From: CAVXNB01 sp963763085
GTDB lineage: Bacteria > Actinomycetota > Acidimicrobiia > Acidimicrobiales > Bog-793
NCBI GenBank assembly: GCA_963763085.1
Contig: CAVXNB010000004.1
Span: 1,364,001-1,428,000, forward strand
Length of the DNA stretch: 64,000 nt
Reading direction: 5' to 3'
Each line of letters begins with the position of its first letter. Within the stretch, counting starts at the first letter, position 1. Shown piece by piece: positions 45,063-53,408 of the stretch. Below the pieces are notes generated by a model, which ran no database searches, was not told where the DNA came from, and saw nothing but the letters and a program-made list of their open reading frames with translations. A program made the position numbers and the translations under genes.

Positions 45063-45914
45063 GTGAGGCATCATCGGGTGGTGCAAGTGATACCAGCGCT
45101 TCCCGCGGCAACGATCCTGCTCGTCGAAGTCGGCTCGACGGCTCACGGCACCGGCTTGCCAGGTGGTGAGGACAACGACGAACTCGGGGTGGTCGTGGAG
45201 CAGCCGACCGATGTGCTTGGGCTGGCCGAGCACGGCTACGAGAGCGTGATGCAGCGCACCCAACCCGAAGGCTCGCGGTCAGGTCCGGGCGATACCGATC
45301 GGACCCTTCACTCCCTGCGAAGGTTCGTGCGCCTCGCGGCTTCAGGCAATCCCTCGATCCTCATGTCGCTCTGGGCTCCGGTCATCTTCTCGACCTCCGA
45401 GGGCGACGAACTCCAGGGCCTCGGCGAGGCCTTTGTCGGTCGCCACGTCATCCCTCGCTACCGCGGTTACATGCAGTCGCAGGCTGAGCGGCTACTCGGG
45501 ACCCGCGGCCGTGGTGGTCACGGTCGCCGAGGCGGAGGCGGACGTGAGGAACTGGTTGCCGCGCATGGCTACGACACCAAGTACGCGATGCACTGCGCTC
45601 GACTCGGCTTCCAGGGCCTGGAACTGGTCACCGAGCGCAGAATGGCCCTTCCGATCGCCGACGAACCTGGCGAGTGGCTGCGGGCCGTTAGGCGTGGCGA
45701 CGTGCCCTTCGACGAGTGGTGGCAGCGGGTGCTCTCGCTCGACGCGATGCTCGAAGCCAAGCTCAGCGACGAGTCCATTCCTGAGCAATGCGACGCCGCG
45801 ACGATCGAGGCATGGACGGTTGCGACCCATCTCGCACTCTGGGCCGGGGAACGCGGGAGCACTCGATCGTCATCAAGCGAGAGACCAGTAGAGCGAAGAA
45901 GATGGAGGTCATGA
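45063..45914 (+). CDS. Predicted nucleotidyltransferase (COG3541-like)
   Basis: 283 residues from GTG 45063 with GAGGGAG 8 nt upstream. LLVEVGSTAHGTGLPGGEDN, DELGVVVEQP is the GSxxxGT...D-E nucleotidyltransferase motif. GYDTKYAMHCARLGFQGLEL is characteristic of this predicted DNA-polymerase-beta-superfamily group. The last 20 residues are low-complexity. Substrate unknown. Divergent from 44998 with 64 bp between. Confidence 0.75.
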   Translation: MRHHRVVQVIPALPAATILLVEVGSTAHGTGLPGGEDNDELGVVVEQPTDVLGLAEHGYESVMQRTQPEGSRSGPGDTDRTLHSLRRFVRLAASGNPSILMSLWAPVIFSTSEGDELQGLGEAFVGRHVIPRYRGYMQSQAERLLGTRGRGGHGRRGGGGREELVAAHGYDTKYAMHCARLGFQGLELVTERRMALPIADEPGEWLRAVRRGDVPFDEWWQRVLSLDAMLEAKLSDESIPEQCDAATIEAWTVATHLALWAGERGSTRSSSSERPVERRRWRS

Positions 45915-46217
45915 GCGACATGGTCCCGATCCGGCACGCCGCAGAGCCCCGGAGTCTTTGGAGGTTTCAGGAACGTGATGCACTCGCCGCGGACGAAGAT
46001 CGGCCGATCGAACTCAGAGGTGATCGGCCTTGCCAGCTACCAAAGGGGCGAACGCACGGAACGCACGGACGGCGGGGAGACAGGCCAGGAAGGCGGAAGG
46101 CAGGAGAGAGCTGGGCTGAGGGGAGAGCGGCGAGCTGTCAGACAGGGGTGAGGCTGTAGTCAGTGAACAGCGGAAGTCTTGGCAAAGCCCTCGGGTCCGC
46201 CACTGATTCCGAAAACG
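45915..46217. other. Gap without a supported gene
   Basis: Purine-rich stretch (CAGGAAGGCGGAAGGCAGGA) and a short direct repeat (ACGCACGGA twice). A plus-strand frame (45788-46159) is open but looks random after the overlap with the nucleotidyltransferase. Confidence 0.4.
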
Positions 46218-46710
46218 TCAGTTCCCTGCCAAGATGGAATCTCGTAGCCGCCTGAGGCTTCTCTCAAGAGCTTGCGGGTGCGTAACGTAGCTTTCGGGTG
46301 GGAGCCGAAGTGGCCACGGTCGAAGGCGTAGCCGCTTCACCGTAGTTAGGTGTGTGCCACTACCGTCGACTTCATTCAACCTGGTCGTGTTTAGTCCCTC
46401 AAGCCACCCTCCACCGACAGGCTCGATGCGCGTACGTCGGACGATTCGGGTGTAGGGCACTCTCGATACCCTCGCTCTCGTAGCGTACGACCACTCCATC
46501 TGACCTCGTGTAATGCGTACGTATTCTGTGGAGTCCACCCGGAAGATTCTCAACTGAGTCGCGCACCGTAGATGATCCGAGCAGTGCCATACGCTCCGGA
46601 TCACACATGAAGTCGAACACTAGTTTCGGCAGGACTGGAATGACGATATCTGCTTCGACAAAAACGGCACCACTGAAGACTTTCTTCGTTATTTTGGCCA
46701 ACTCAGCCAA
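46218..46710 (-). pseudogene. SRPBCC family gene, frame-broken
   Basis: Paralogue of 32577-33083: EADIVIPVLPKLVFDFMC, DPERMALLGSSTVRDSV, LPGGLHRIRTHY, VVVRYESEGIE. It then leaves frame near 46470 and resumes as VPYTRIVRRTRIEPVGGG and SLRRLRDSILAGN. Loss of two bases in a GAGAG stretch is the simplest cause. Only a TTG is available as start, out of frame with the leader joined upstream (46719-46858). Confidence 0.65.
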
Positions 46711-46718
46711 CTCCAGCT

Positions 46719-46858
46719 CGTTGCCGAGAGCACCCCGACCCCGGCGCCGATCACGATCAGCACGCTCACAGTCACGATGACGAAACCCCGCACCTCCTCA
46801 GTCTGCCACCACTAATATCGCGCCCAGGGTGGCCTTGTTGGATAAGTGCCACGGCGCC
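46719..46858. repeat. Duplicate of promoter and anchor region at 41844-41982
   Basis: About 139 bp at roughly 88 percent by eye, same orientation. It covers the start, membrane anchor (VTVSVLIVIGAGVGVLSAT) and upstream region of the 41397-41918 gene, placed before the broken SRPBCC gene. The anchor frame meets a stop soon after the joint. Confidence 0.7.
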
Positions 46859-46997
46859 GGTTCACACGAGTTAGTCCTGCAGGGGTGAAGTGCCGCCCAT
46901 CATCGAATATGCGGGGTCCCTTCGCGACCTGAGACAGGAGTCGGCACGGTTCGGTCGTCCGTAGCGGTCTACTCTTAGAGCGCGGTGTCACGACTAG

Positions 46998-47411
46998 ATG
47001 ATGCGGGCTGATTCCCGCGTGCCCGATTTCTCAGGTTCCAAGAGCCGTTCAGAGTCCTGGCTGGTCAAAGGCTCGTTGCACCAAGTCCTCCAGACGGTGT
47101 CGGAGTTGGCCGGATCATGGAACGGTGGCCGGGTCGACCAGACGAGTGATACAGAGATCACCCTCATCCTCGGTTCGAGGTTCGCCTTCCGAATGCTCGG
47201 GTTCCTGACTCCGTCACGCCGGCTGCCGCTCAGGGTCCGACTGAGCGTCGCTCAGGAAGAAGAAGGCGTTGTCCGCCTGAGCGGGGACGCTGCGAGCGAC
47301 GAGGGTTGGGGTTTGGGCGAAATCAAGTCGGTGGGAACGTGGCTATACAGCAGAGCCTTCTCCGAGTTGTTCGCGACGCTACGGCGGCTCGCACCACCCT
47401 CAGTCCGGTAG
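46998..47411 (+). CDS. Hypothetical protein
   Basis: 137 residues. ESWLVKGSLHQVLQTVSELA, ITLILGSRFAFRMLGFLTPS, RLPLRVRLSVAQEEEGVVRL. Alternating polar/hydrophobic strands; no signal peptide. Not recognised. Confidence 0.6.
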   Translation: MMRADSRVPDFSGSKSRSESWLVKGSLHQVLQTVSELAGSWNGGRVDQTSDTEITLILGSRFAFRMLGFLTPSRRLPLRVRLSVAQEEEGVVRLSGDAASDEGWGLGEIKSVGTWLYSRAFSELFATLRRLAPPSVR

Positions 47412-47687
47412 ATCTCGGAACTCCAGGCTAAACACCGAGCTGTCCGTTCCGGTAGCGAGCGCTGTCGGCCGGACGAATCGCAGGCGAGCTGGTCGCCACG
47501 ATCATGGCGGCAGTGGCAAAGTGGGAACGCAGGACGATCGGCGTCCGCATTCGAGAGGCGCAGGCGGTGAAGCACGCGCACCAGCCGACCCAGGATCACG
47601 AGCGTCGGTCCCTCTCGGCTGAGGCCGCTCGGAGTCACGCTGGGCCGGGAAAATCAGGGGATGAACGACGAAGGCGCGGCGCGCTCG

Positions 47688-48497
47688 TCAAGCTCGTTGC
47701 AATCGGCCAACTACGTGCCCGGCGGCATCCACGAGCACGAGGGTCCGACCCTGGAATCCTGCCTCAGTCGTGTTGTTGAGCCAAAGTTCGACGTCGACCG
47801 CGTTGCAGAACATGAGGTCGTTCGGCAAGGAGACGTCGACCAGCGCTCCGCCACGACCAGCGGCCCACCTGCCGCCGGTGCACCCGCCAGTCCACGAGCC
47901 GTCCTTGCTCAGTGTGAGGTATGACCCGGGCGCATGGTCCAGCGGCAGATCGAAGGGGACCCAGCGTCCCACGAGCTGGCTTCGCGTGGCGGGGATCACG
48001 CCGCTCGGGAGCGGGCCGTTGTCCTGGATGTAATCCTTTCTGACCCACCGTGACATCCTGGGGTGTAGGTAGCTGCGGGCGAGGCCCTTCGGGAGAGCCC
48101 GCGGCACGCTCGCTGGGACCAGCCTCCCCGCCACTTGGCCGTTCGTATCGAGGAGCAGCTCGTCGCTGCCGGTCAGTCGGTAGGCGACGGCGCTGGTCAG
48201 CCACCTCGGATTCAGCCCTGCGTCAAAGCAGACCGAGTTGCCACCGTCCAGCTCGCCGACGAAGCTCCCCCGCTGGTCCGCTCTCCATTCGCCCATCATT
48301 TGCCCACATGAGGCCCACACAACCAGTCCACCGTCGCCAATCGAGACGTAGGGTGCAACGCTCCCGCCAGTGTCCATGACTCGCCAAGTGCCGACCAGTT
48401 GCAGGGGATCGGATTCAGGGGTCGCCGACGTCGAGCACGACGCAAGGAACGCGACCGCGGCTGCGACGAGCAGGCAGGCGAAGGGATTGACGCGCAT
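47688..48497 (-). CDS. META-domain-like lipoprotein, second copy
   Basis: 269 residues from ATG 48497. RVNPFACLLVAAAVAFLASC leader, then LQLVGTWRVMDTGGSVAP, VVWASCGQMMGEWRADQRG, LVGRWVPFDLP. The DGCNG of the paralogue is reduced to GGCTGG here. Same ending, FQGRTLVLVDAAGHVVGRL. Duplicated with part of its upstream sequence relative to 44159-44998. Confidence 0.7.
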   Translation of the reverse strand: MRVNPFACLLVAAAVAFLASCSTSATPESDPLQLVGTWRVMDTGGSVAPYVSIGDGGLVVWASCGQMMGEWRADQRGSFVGELDGGNSVCFDAGLNPRWLTSAVAYRLTGSDELLLDTNGQVAGRLVPASVPRALPKGLARSYLHPRMSRWVRKDYIQDNGPLPSGVIPATRSQLVGRWVPFDLPLDHAPGSYLTLSKDGSWTGGCTGGRWAAGRGGALVDVSLPNDLMFCNAVDVELWLNNTTEAGFQGRTLVLVDAAGHVVGRLQRA

Positions 48498-48603
48498 CAA
48501 GGCGATCGTACCCCGGGGCGCTCACGCGGGGACTTCGGTAGCTGTACTCGGACGCCTGCGCAAAGCCGATTACCGTCGCGATCAACGGGAGAACGGAGGC
48601 GGC

Positions 48604-48879
48604 GTGAATACTTGCGCGATATGCGGCATCGCCTCGGAGCCGGTCTCCTCGTCACTCAGTCTCTGGATCTGTCCGAGGTGCCTTGATTGGGACGAGCTTG
48701 ACGAACGCAGCGAGCAGGTGCTCAGAAGCCGCCTCGGCCTTGGGGACGACGGGATGGTGCTCAGCACTGAGGAGATAGCCGCCGACTTCGGGCTTTCCAT
48801 CGAGCGCGTGCGGCAGATCGAGATGAAAGCGCTCGCCCACCTCCGGCATCCGACGACGCGCCCGGACGATGTGGCCTGA
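48604..48879 (+). CDS. Zinc ribbon plus sigma-70 region 4-like mini-protein
   Basis: 91 residues from a GTG. N-terminus CAICG...ICPRC is a four-cysteine zinc ribbon. The C-terminal half, RSRLGLGDDGMVLSTEEIAA and DFGLSIERVRQIEMKALAHL, is a sigma-70 region 4 helix-turn-helix. No region 2, so not a full sigma factor. It may bind polymerase or promoter DNA as an accessory regulator. Confidence 0.75.
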   Translation: MNTCAICGIASEPVSSSLSLWICPRCLDWDELDERSEQVLRSRLGLGDDGMVLSTEEIAADFGLSIERVRQIEMKALAHLRHPTTRPDDVA

Positions 48880-49008
48880 TTCCCGCTGGTTCACTGTGGC
48901 CCATTGATGGTTGCTGTTGTTGTAGTGGCCTCACTCTCGCAGGCCGCCGTACGAAGCCAAAGGCTCGCCTTCACTCCTTGTCGGAGCCAGGCTCTAGCGT
49001 GCTTTGCG

Positions 49009-49731
49009 GTGAACAAGCCTTCGCCCGGTTGGTATCCGGACCCGAGCGGGTCAGGCGCCCTCCGATGGTGGGACGGCTACCGGTGGACAGAGCACGTGCA
49101 GCCGCCAGCTTCGGGGCACACGTCCCGCTCGTGGTTCGCGAGGTCGCCGCTTGCGAAGCTCGCCAATATCGCCTTCATCGGTCTCGCCGGCATCGCCCTC
49201 GTAACGGCTGTGTCCATCGCGCTTGGCGCGCTCATACGCCAAGAACCCATCCAGGCGCCCGTGTGGCTTGTCCCAGCGGCGGTTCTGATCCTTTTCAGCG
49301 GGCAGCTTTGGACGATTGCCGTGATGACTACGTGGCGACCTCGTCAGGTACAGGGCACCTCCGCACTGTGGCCGAGATTGCCAGGCGCGTCAGGAAGTGG
49401 GGGATTCTCGCTCAGGACCTTCTCCACCCACCTCGGCAAACCCGTTGCCTACGGGCTTGAGGGAGTCTTCGTCCTCGGATGGCTCGCGGCTGCTACCGCC
49501 TTTCCTTCGATGTCACAAGGTAGTCCTACAGCGCCGACAGCGAACTGCCGTTGGCCCTTGGCCGCCCATGGCGTCACGACCTGCGTCTCCCATGCCCAAT
49601 ACCTATTGGTGGGCGCGGCCACTCAGCGGTTCATTGCTGGGGTCTTCGTGGGCTTCTTCGCGTTGCACCTGCTGGTGGATCTGACCCAGCGTGCTCGCTG
49701 GAGGCGTCCAGACGTTGCCTTCGGCGCATAG
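49009..49731 (+). CDS. DUF2510-domain membrane protein
   Basis: 240 residues from GTG 49009. PSPGWYPDPSGSGALRWWDG, YRWTEHVQ is a DUF2510 domain. About four membrane helices follow (FIGLAGIALVTAVSIALGAL, WLVPAAVLILFSGQLWTIAV, EGVFVLGWLAAATAF, FIAGVFVGFFALHLLVDL) with a CRWPLAAHGVTTC loop. Confidence 0.75.
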   Translation: MNKPSPGWYPDPSGSGALRWWDGYRWTEHVQPPASGHTSRSWFARSPLAKLANIAFIGLAGIALVTAVSIALGALIRQEPIQAPVWLVPAAVLILFSGQLWTIAVMTTWRPRQVQGTSALWPRLPGASGSGGFSLRTFSTHLGKPVAYGLEGVFVLGWLAAATAFPSMSQGSPTAPTANCRWPLAAHGVTTCVSHAQYLLVGAATQRFIAGVFVGFFALHLLVDLTQRARWRRPDVAFGA

Positions 49732-49779
49732 CCGCGCGTCGAGATACGGCGTCAACGCTCGATCGTCCGACGGTGCCTC

Positions 49780-49930
49780 GGCGGTCGCGTCCGGCCACGA
49801 GGCTGAAGACGGTTGCAGCGAGATCGCTCGCAAGCTCAACGAGAACGGCACTCCGACCCCCCATTTGCGGAGCGCAGTGGCACCCGTCGACGGTTCGGGC
49901 CGCGTGCTTGAACACGGCGTATGACCGGTC
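49780..49930 (+). pseudogene. Serine recombinase C-terminal remnant
   Basis: SEIARKLNENGTPTPH followed in a neighbouring frame by QWHPSTVR and back to RVLEHGV matches the conserved IAxxLNxxGxxTPxG..W..STVxxxLxNxxY motif of large serine recombinases. The catalytic part is absent and frames are mixed. Confidence 0.5.
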
Positions 49931-49951
49931 TGCCCCGTTGGCCGGTCGCGG

Positions 49952-50264
49952 TCACACTGCCCTCCATCTCGACCCGGCAGGGTTGTGGATCAGTTTCGAG
50001 CCTCCGCGGCGTAGCGTGAGCGCGAAGCCGATTGAGAATCCGACGATCGCCCCCACACCGGGCCCAAAGCAGTGGACCACACGGCTCTGGAACGGTGTTG
50101 CAGACCCCGACGGGAATCTCTGGTGAGCACTGGACGAACCCGACCGTGAGCATGATCACGAAGCCGAAGGCCGCGGCACGCGGTCTCCCACACCAGGGGA
50201 GTGAGCGATTCAGGTCGTCCTCGACCTTGAAGAAGGAGTGGGGGTCAACGCGGCAGCGTGACAC
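49952..50264 (-). pseudogene. Small membrane protein, frame-broken
   Basis: GTG 50264. AAAFGFVIMLTVGFVQCS and VCNTVPEPCGPL, then a surplus C at 50069; the next frame gives FGPGVGAIVGFSIGFALTLR and ends at 49952. About 104 residues if restored. Two probable helices, three cysteines. Not recognised. Confidence 0.45.
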
Positions 50265-50390
50265 CTGTAGGCCAGCAAGACGCCGATTGCGCGCACCCGT
50301 TACTTCCCATCACCGTGGCTAACTGACCACTGGGGACACCGAGGACCACTCTTTTGAAGTCGCCGATGGGCATCTAGCTAGGCTGGTTTC

Positions 50391-51671
50391 GTGCAGGTTG
50401 AGGGCAATGCCGCGCGAGCAGCGGACAAAGCCATCTGTCCAAAGTGCGGCGAGGCGATCCCGGCCGCCTTCAACCCTCCGTGGTGCCAAGCCTGCAACTG
50501 GAACGTCGTCTCGGTTGTCCCTGTTGCGCGGTCCCGTCGCCAACAGCGTGTCCAGCGCCGTGCCAATCACCGTGGAGAACGCCTGTATCAAGAGTTGGAG
50601 ATGGAGGCTACAGAGGGCACGCGGCGGCACAATTTCGCGCGGCTGGCTTCATACGCGCTCGCCGTCTTGGTCCATCTGCCTCTTCCAATTCTGATTGCAC
50701 TCGGCGCATGGCTCTGGGTCGCGTACGGCTACCACCCCCTGACGATTGTCGCAACGGTCATCCTTCTGCTTCTTGCTTACACGTTCCGACCGCGCTTTCC
50801 TCGTTTCCCCAGGGGCGTCCTCGTCGTTCCGAGAGCCGACGCGCCCACGCTGTACTCGGTGGTAGACGACATTTCCCAGCTACTCGGGACCAGGCCCGTG
50901 GCGTGGTTGGGTATCGACGCTCGCTTCGCAGCGTCATCATCTTCGGTTGGAGTCAGGCGGCATCGCCTTATCGTCTTCGGGCTGCCCCTGTGGGACGTGC
51001 TCACTCCTCAGGAGCGAATCGCCGTCATCAGTCACGAAATCGGTCATGACCTCGGCGGTGACCTCGCTCACTCCGCCGTTGTGTCAAGCTCGCTGCGGAC
51101 CTTGGCGACTTGGCAGGATTTTCTGCGCCCAGTTCCACGGACCTCACAGAAGCATCCCTATGAAATACCCGCGCCGCTCCAATATCTCGTAGGTAGGGTC
51201 TACCGCCTGCAATTGAAGCTGCAGCGACGTGCTAACCCACGGGCTGAATACCGAGCGGATGAAGCCGCCGCGAGCGTCGGATCCACCGCGGCGATAACCG
51301 GCTCGTTGGATAAGCTTTTCCTCGACCAGAAGGCTCGCCCATTTATCCGCGTCGCCGTCGCGGGCCACGACACCAATGTTTGGTCCACCGTGCAGTTCAA
51401 GCTTGATGCCGTCCCTGCGTCCGAGCACGAACGACTCCGCAGGGCGGCACGCCTCCGGCATCACACCGTCGATGCGACACATCCGCCGACGGTCCTGAGG
51501 ATTGACCTGCTCCGAGCACGACCCGATGTAACCGCAAGCCTCCAAGTGAGCGATGCGATGGCTGTTGCAATCCAGCAGGAATTGGCCGCACCAAGAGAGC
51601 GACTCGCCGAAAGACTCGCCTCGGGCGACGCCACCGCGAAACGGACCAACCAATGGCTTCGGTCGCGGTAG
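50391..51671 (+). CDS. M48-type zinc metalloprotease with N-terminal zinc ribbon
   Basis: 426 residues from a GTG. A ribbon CPKCGEAIPAAFNPPWCQAC opens the protein, followed by two helices (LAVLVHLPLPILIALGAWLW, LTIVATVILLLLAYTF). The catalytic motif is VISHEIGHDLGGD (HExxH), with a third ligand probably in RAEYRADEAAASVG. Fold and motif match HtpX/Ste24-like peptidases, usually membrane proteins acting in envelope protein turnover. The N-terminal ribbon is unusual for the family. Confidence 0.85.
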   Translation: MQVEGNAARAADKAICPKCGEAIPAAFNPPWCQACNWNVVSVVPVARSRRQQRVQRRANHRGERLYQELEMEATEGTRRHNFARLASYALAVLVHLPLPILIALGAWLWVAYGYHPLTIVATVILLLLAYTFRPRFPRFPRGVLVVPRADAPTLYSVVDDISQLLGTRPVAWLGIDARFAASSSSVGVRRHRLIVFGLPLWDVLTPQERIAVISHEIGHDLGGDLAHSAVVSSSLRTLATWQDFLRPVPRTSQKHPYEIPAPLQYLVGRVYRLQLKLQRRANPRAEYRADEAAASVGSTAAITGSLDKLFLDQKARPFIRVAVAGHDTNVWSTVQFKLDAVPASEHERLRRAARLRHHTVDATHPPTVLRIDLLRARPDVTASLQVSDAMAVAIQQELAAPRERLAERLASGDATAKRTNQWLRSR

Positions 51672-52014
51672 GAGTCTGGCGCTGCCTTGAGTCGACCTCG
51701 ACCTTGAAGAAGGGGGGTTCGGGGCGTCAGAGCGTCGGCTGGCAAGGCCAGCGCGAGGGGCCGGAGCGCTCCCAGAGCTCCCTATCCCGAGTCACGGCCT
51801 TGAGCCTCGGAGCCCGACCAATTACGGCACCGCCCTCAACGGTCTCGTACCTGATATTGCACCGAGCGACCTGCCGGACCATCAGCGGGACACCAGCGCG
51901 AGGTCGCAGATGGACCGTGACCTACCAGATGGTCTGCGGCGACGCGTTCGATGAGGTAAGCACCTGGGCTGGCCAGAGCGGACCGCCGTCGGGCGGCGGC
52001 ATCTGCAAACCTGG
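51672..52014. other. Gap without a supported gene
   Basis: CCTCGACCTTGAAGAAGG (51694 onward) is shared with 50222, just inside the 50264 gene start. Otherwise no frame shows convincing protein features. Confidence 0.4.
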
Positions 52015-52413
52015 ATGACCATGGACGGTTCTCAGCTTGCGGCTGCCCTCGCGGACCGGTTCCAGCGGATCGTGCCATAGGGCTTCCAGGTGCGGGATGA
52101 CGACGGGATGCTTTGGTACTCGGTCGATCCAGCGCTGTCGTTCTGGGGCGGTGGAGGCTCTGGCACCTACGTGCGTCTCAACTTCGACAGCCATCACGGA
52201 CCCCTGAACGAGCGCATCGTCGCCGTGAGCGAGCATTCCCTGAACGAGTTGCAGGACTTCGTTGACGAGGAATCAACCCTGCCCCGGCCGGGAGAGCGAA
52301 CCGTCCCGCGAGCATATGCCAGCGTCATCGGAGACAAGCTGCATCTCTGGTTCGGGGATGCCGACGCGCCCGTCTTGGAGTGCGACCCGATTGACTTGAC
52401 GCTTCTGGACTGA
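52015..52413 (+). pseudogene. LWFG-family gene with in-frame TAG
   Basis: ATG 52015: MTMDGSQLAAALADRFQRIV then P, a TAG at 52078-52080, and the same frame continues with GFQVRDDDGMLWYSVDPAL, NERIVAVSEHSLNELQDF and GDKLHLWFGDADAPVLECDP to 52413. Without the stop it would be about 132 residues; a later GTG at 52090 could still start a 107-residue product. Paralogues: 17742-17981 and the remnant at 30626. Function unknown. Confidence 0.55.
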
Positions 52414-52592
52414 GTAGGACCGGCGCTCTGAAGCTGGACCAGGAAGCCAAGCCGATGCTCAAGTGCTGGCGGACCGATGCCGACAATTGGTGGACGACCC
52501 CGGTCGCCTTGCGAGGGAAGCTCGGAGCCGTCCACCGCTGGCAATTCTCACGCGGTGCGGCTCGCAACACAGTGATGGTCCATGACACCAAG
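52250..52592 (+). repeat. Dispersed duplication, partner of 30452-30805
   Basis: Second half of the LWFG gene plus about 180 bp after it. Contains GAGGGAAGCTCGGAGCCGTC in both copies. Opposite orientation to the 30-kb copy. Confidence 0.6.
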
Positions 52593-52656
52593 CTGAAGGT
52601 CGCCGAGGTAGCATTGGCCCGACGATGCCGGGCGGCCACCACGTCGCCGTCGGCAT

Positions 52657-53217
52657 CTAGGCGAACTCGGGTGTGTCTACACCGAGCTTCGTACGAGCAT
52701 TCCGCACAATTACCGCCAATGCCCCTGGGTCTTCGACCCGGCTAAAAGTCACATTCGGAGCATCGAGCAAGCCCAACTTCTCGGCCAAGGACCGTGCGCC
52801 CGACGATTTGCCCGCCCCCCATTCGACGGTTCCGGTTTGTTCGCCAGTAGTCCGATGAATACTGAGTTTCGCTGAAGTGATCGGCGCTTCGTTGATGACG
52901 CCGCGATTGCGGCGCACGATTACGGCTCTTTGGTCGGTGACCACGTAACGGTCGTGCGAGCGTCCCCATGCAACAAGGGCTGCCGATCCGGCGACGAGGC
53001 AGACTTCAATGCCTCCGACGACAATGGCGGATGTCGGTGAGTCCGAATGCGTGAAGGCCAGGACCGCTTGAATTCCAAGAAGAATGAAAAGCAAGACTGC
53101 AGCCGGGGCGATGGGCGGTCCCTCCGCCGCAGAACGACCTTCCCATAGCACGGTCTCGTTTGCTCGGAGCCACCGGTCATCTCCGACGCCGTTGCCGACC
53201 GTACCTTCAGGCCTCAC
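52657..53217 (-). CDS. Membrane protein with bacterial PH-like domain
   Basis: 186 residues from a GTG. WLRANETVLWEGR opening, two helices (IAPAAVLLFILLGIQAVLAF, VGGIEVCLVAGSAALVAW), then DRYVVTDQRAVIVRRNRG, the strand pattern of bacterial PH domains. Probably membrane-bound; partner unknown. Confidence 0.7.
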   Translation of the reverse strand: MRPEGTVGNGVGDDRWLRANETVLWEGRSAAEGPPIAPAAVLLFILLGIQAVLAFTHSDSPTSAIVVGGIEVCLVAGSAALVAWGRSHDRYVVTDQRAVIVRRNRGVINEAPITSAKLSIHRTTGEQTGTVEWGAGKSSGARSLAEKLGLLDAPNVTFSRVEDPGALAVIVRNARTKLGVDTPEFA

Positions 53218-53408
53218 GGACCTAATGATGGCTCACGCCACGAATTGATGGGTGCCCCTCGGCATCGACGGTCCGTTCTCCGGGACCACGTACCGCCTCG
53301 GGCGGGAATCGAGCCCTCCGAACCGCTATCCAAGCAGCGGGACACCCGGTTGCGGACCGGCCAGGCCGCCGCGTCCGCGACAATCTGCGCAAGGTGTATC
53401 ACTCGCCC

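Noticed and set aside
53230..53400. tRNA-like sequence on the minus strand (GGAGGGCTCGATTCCCGCCC)
   Set aside because: T-arm-like bases are present, but the stem pairs poorly and no acceptor stem or anticodon arm could be fitted.
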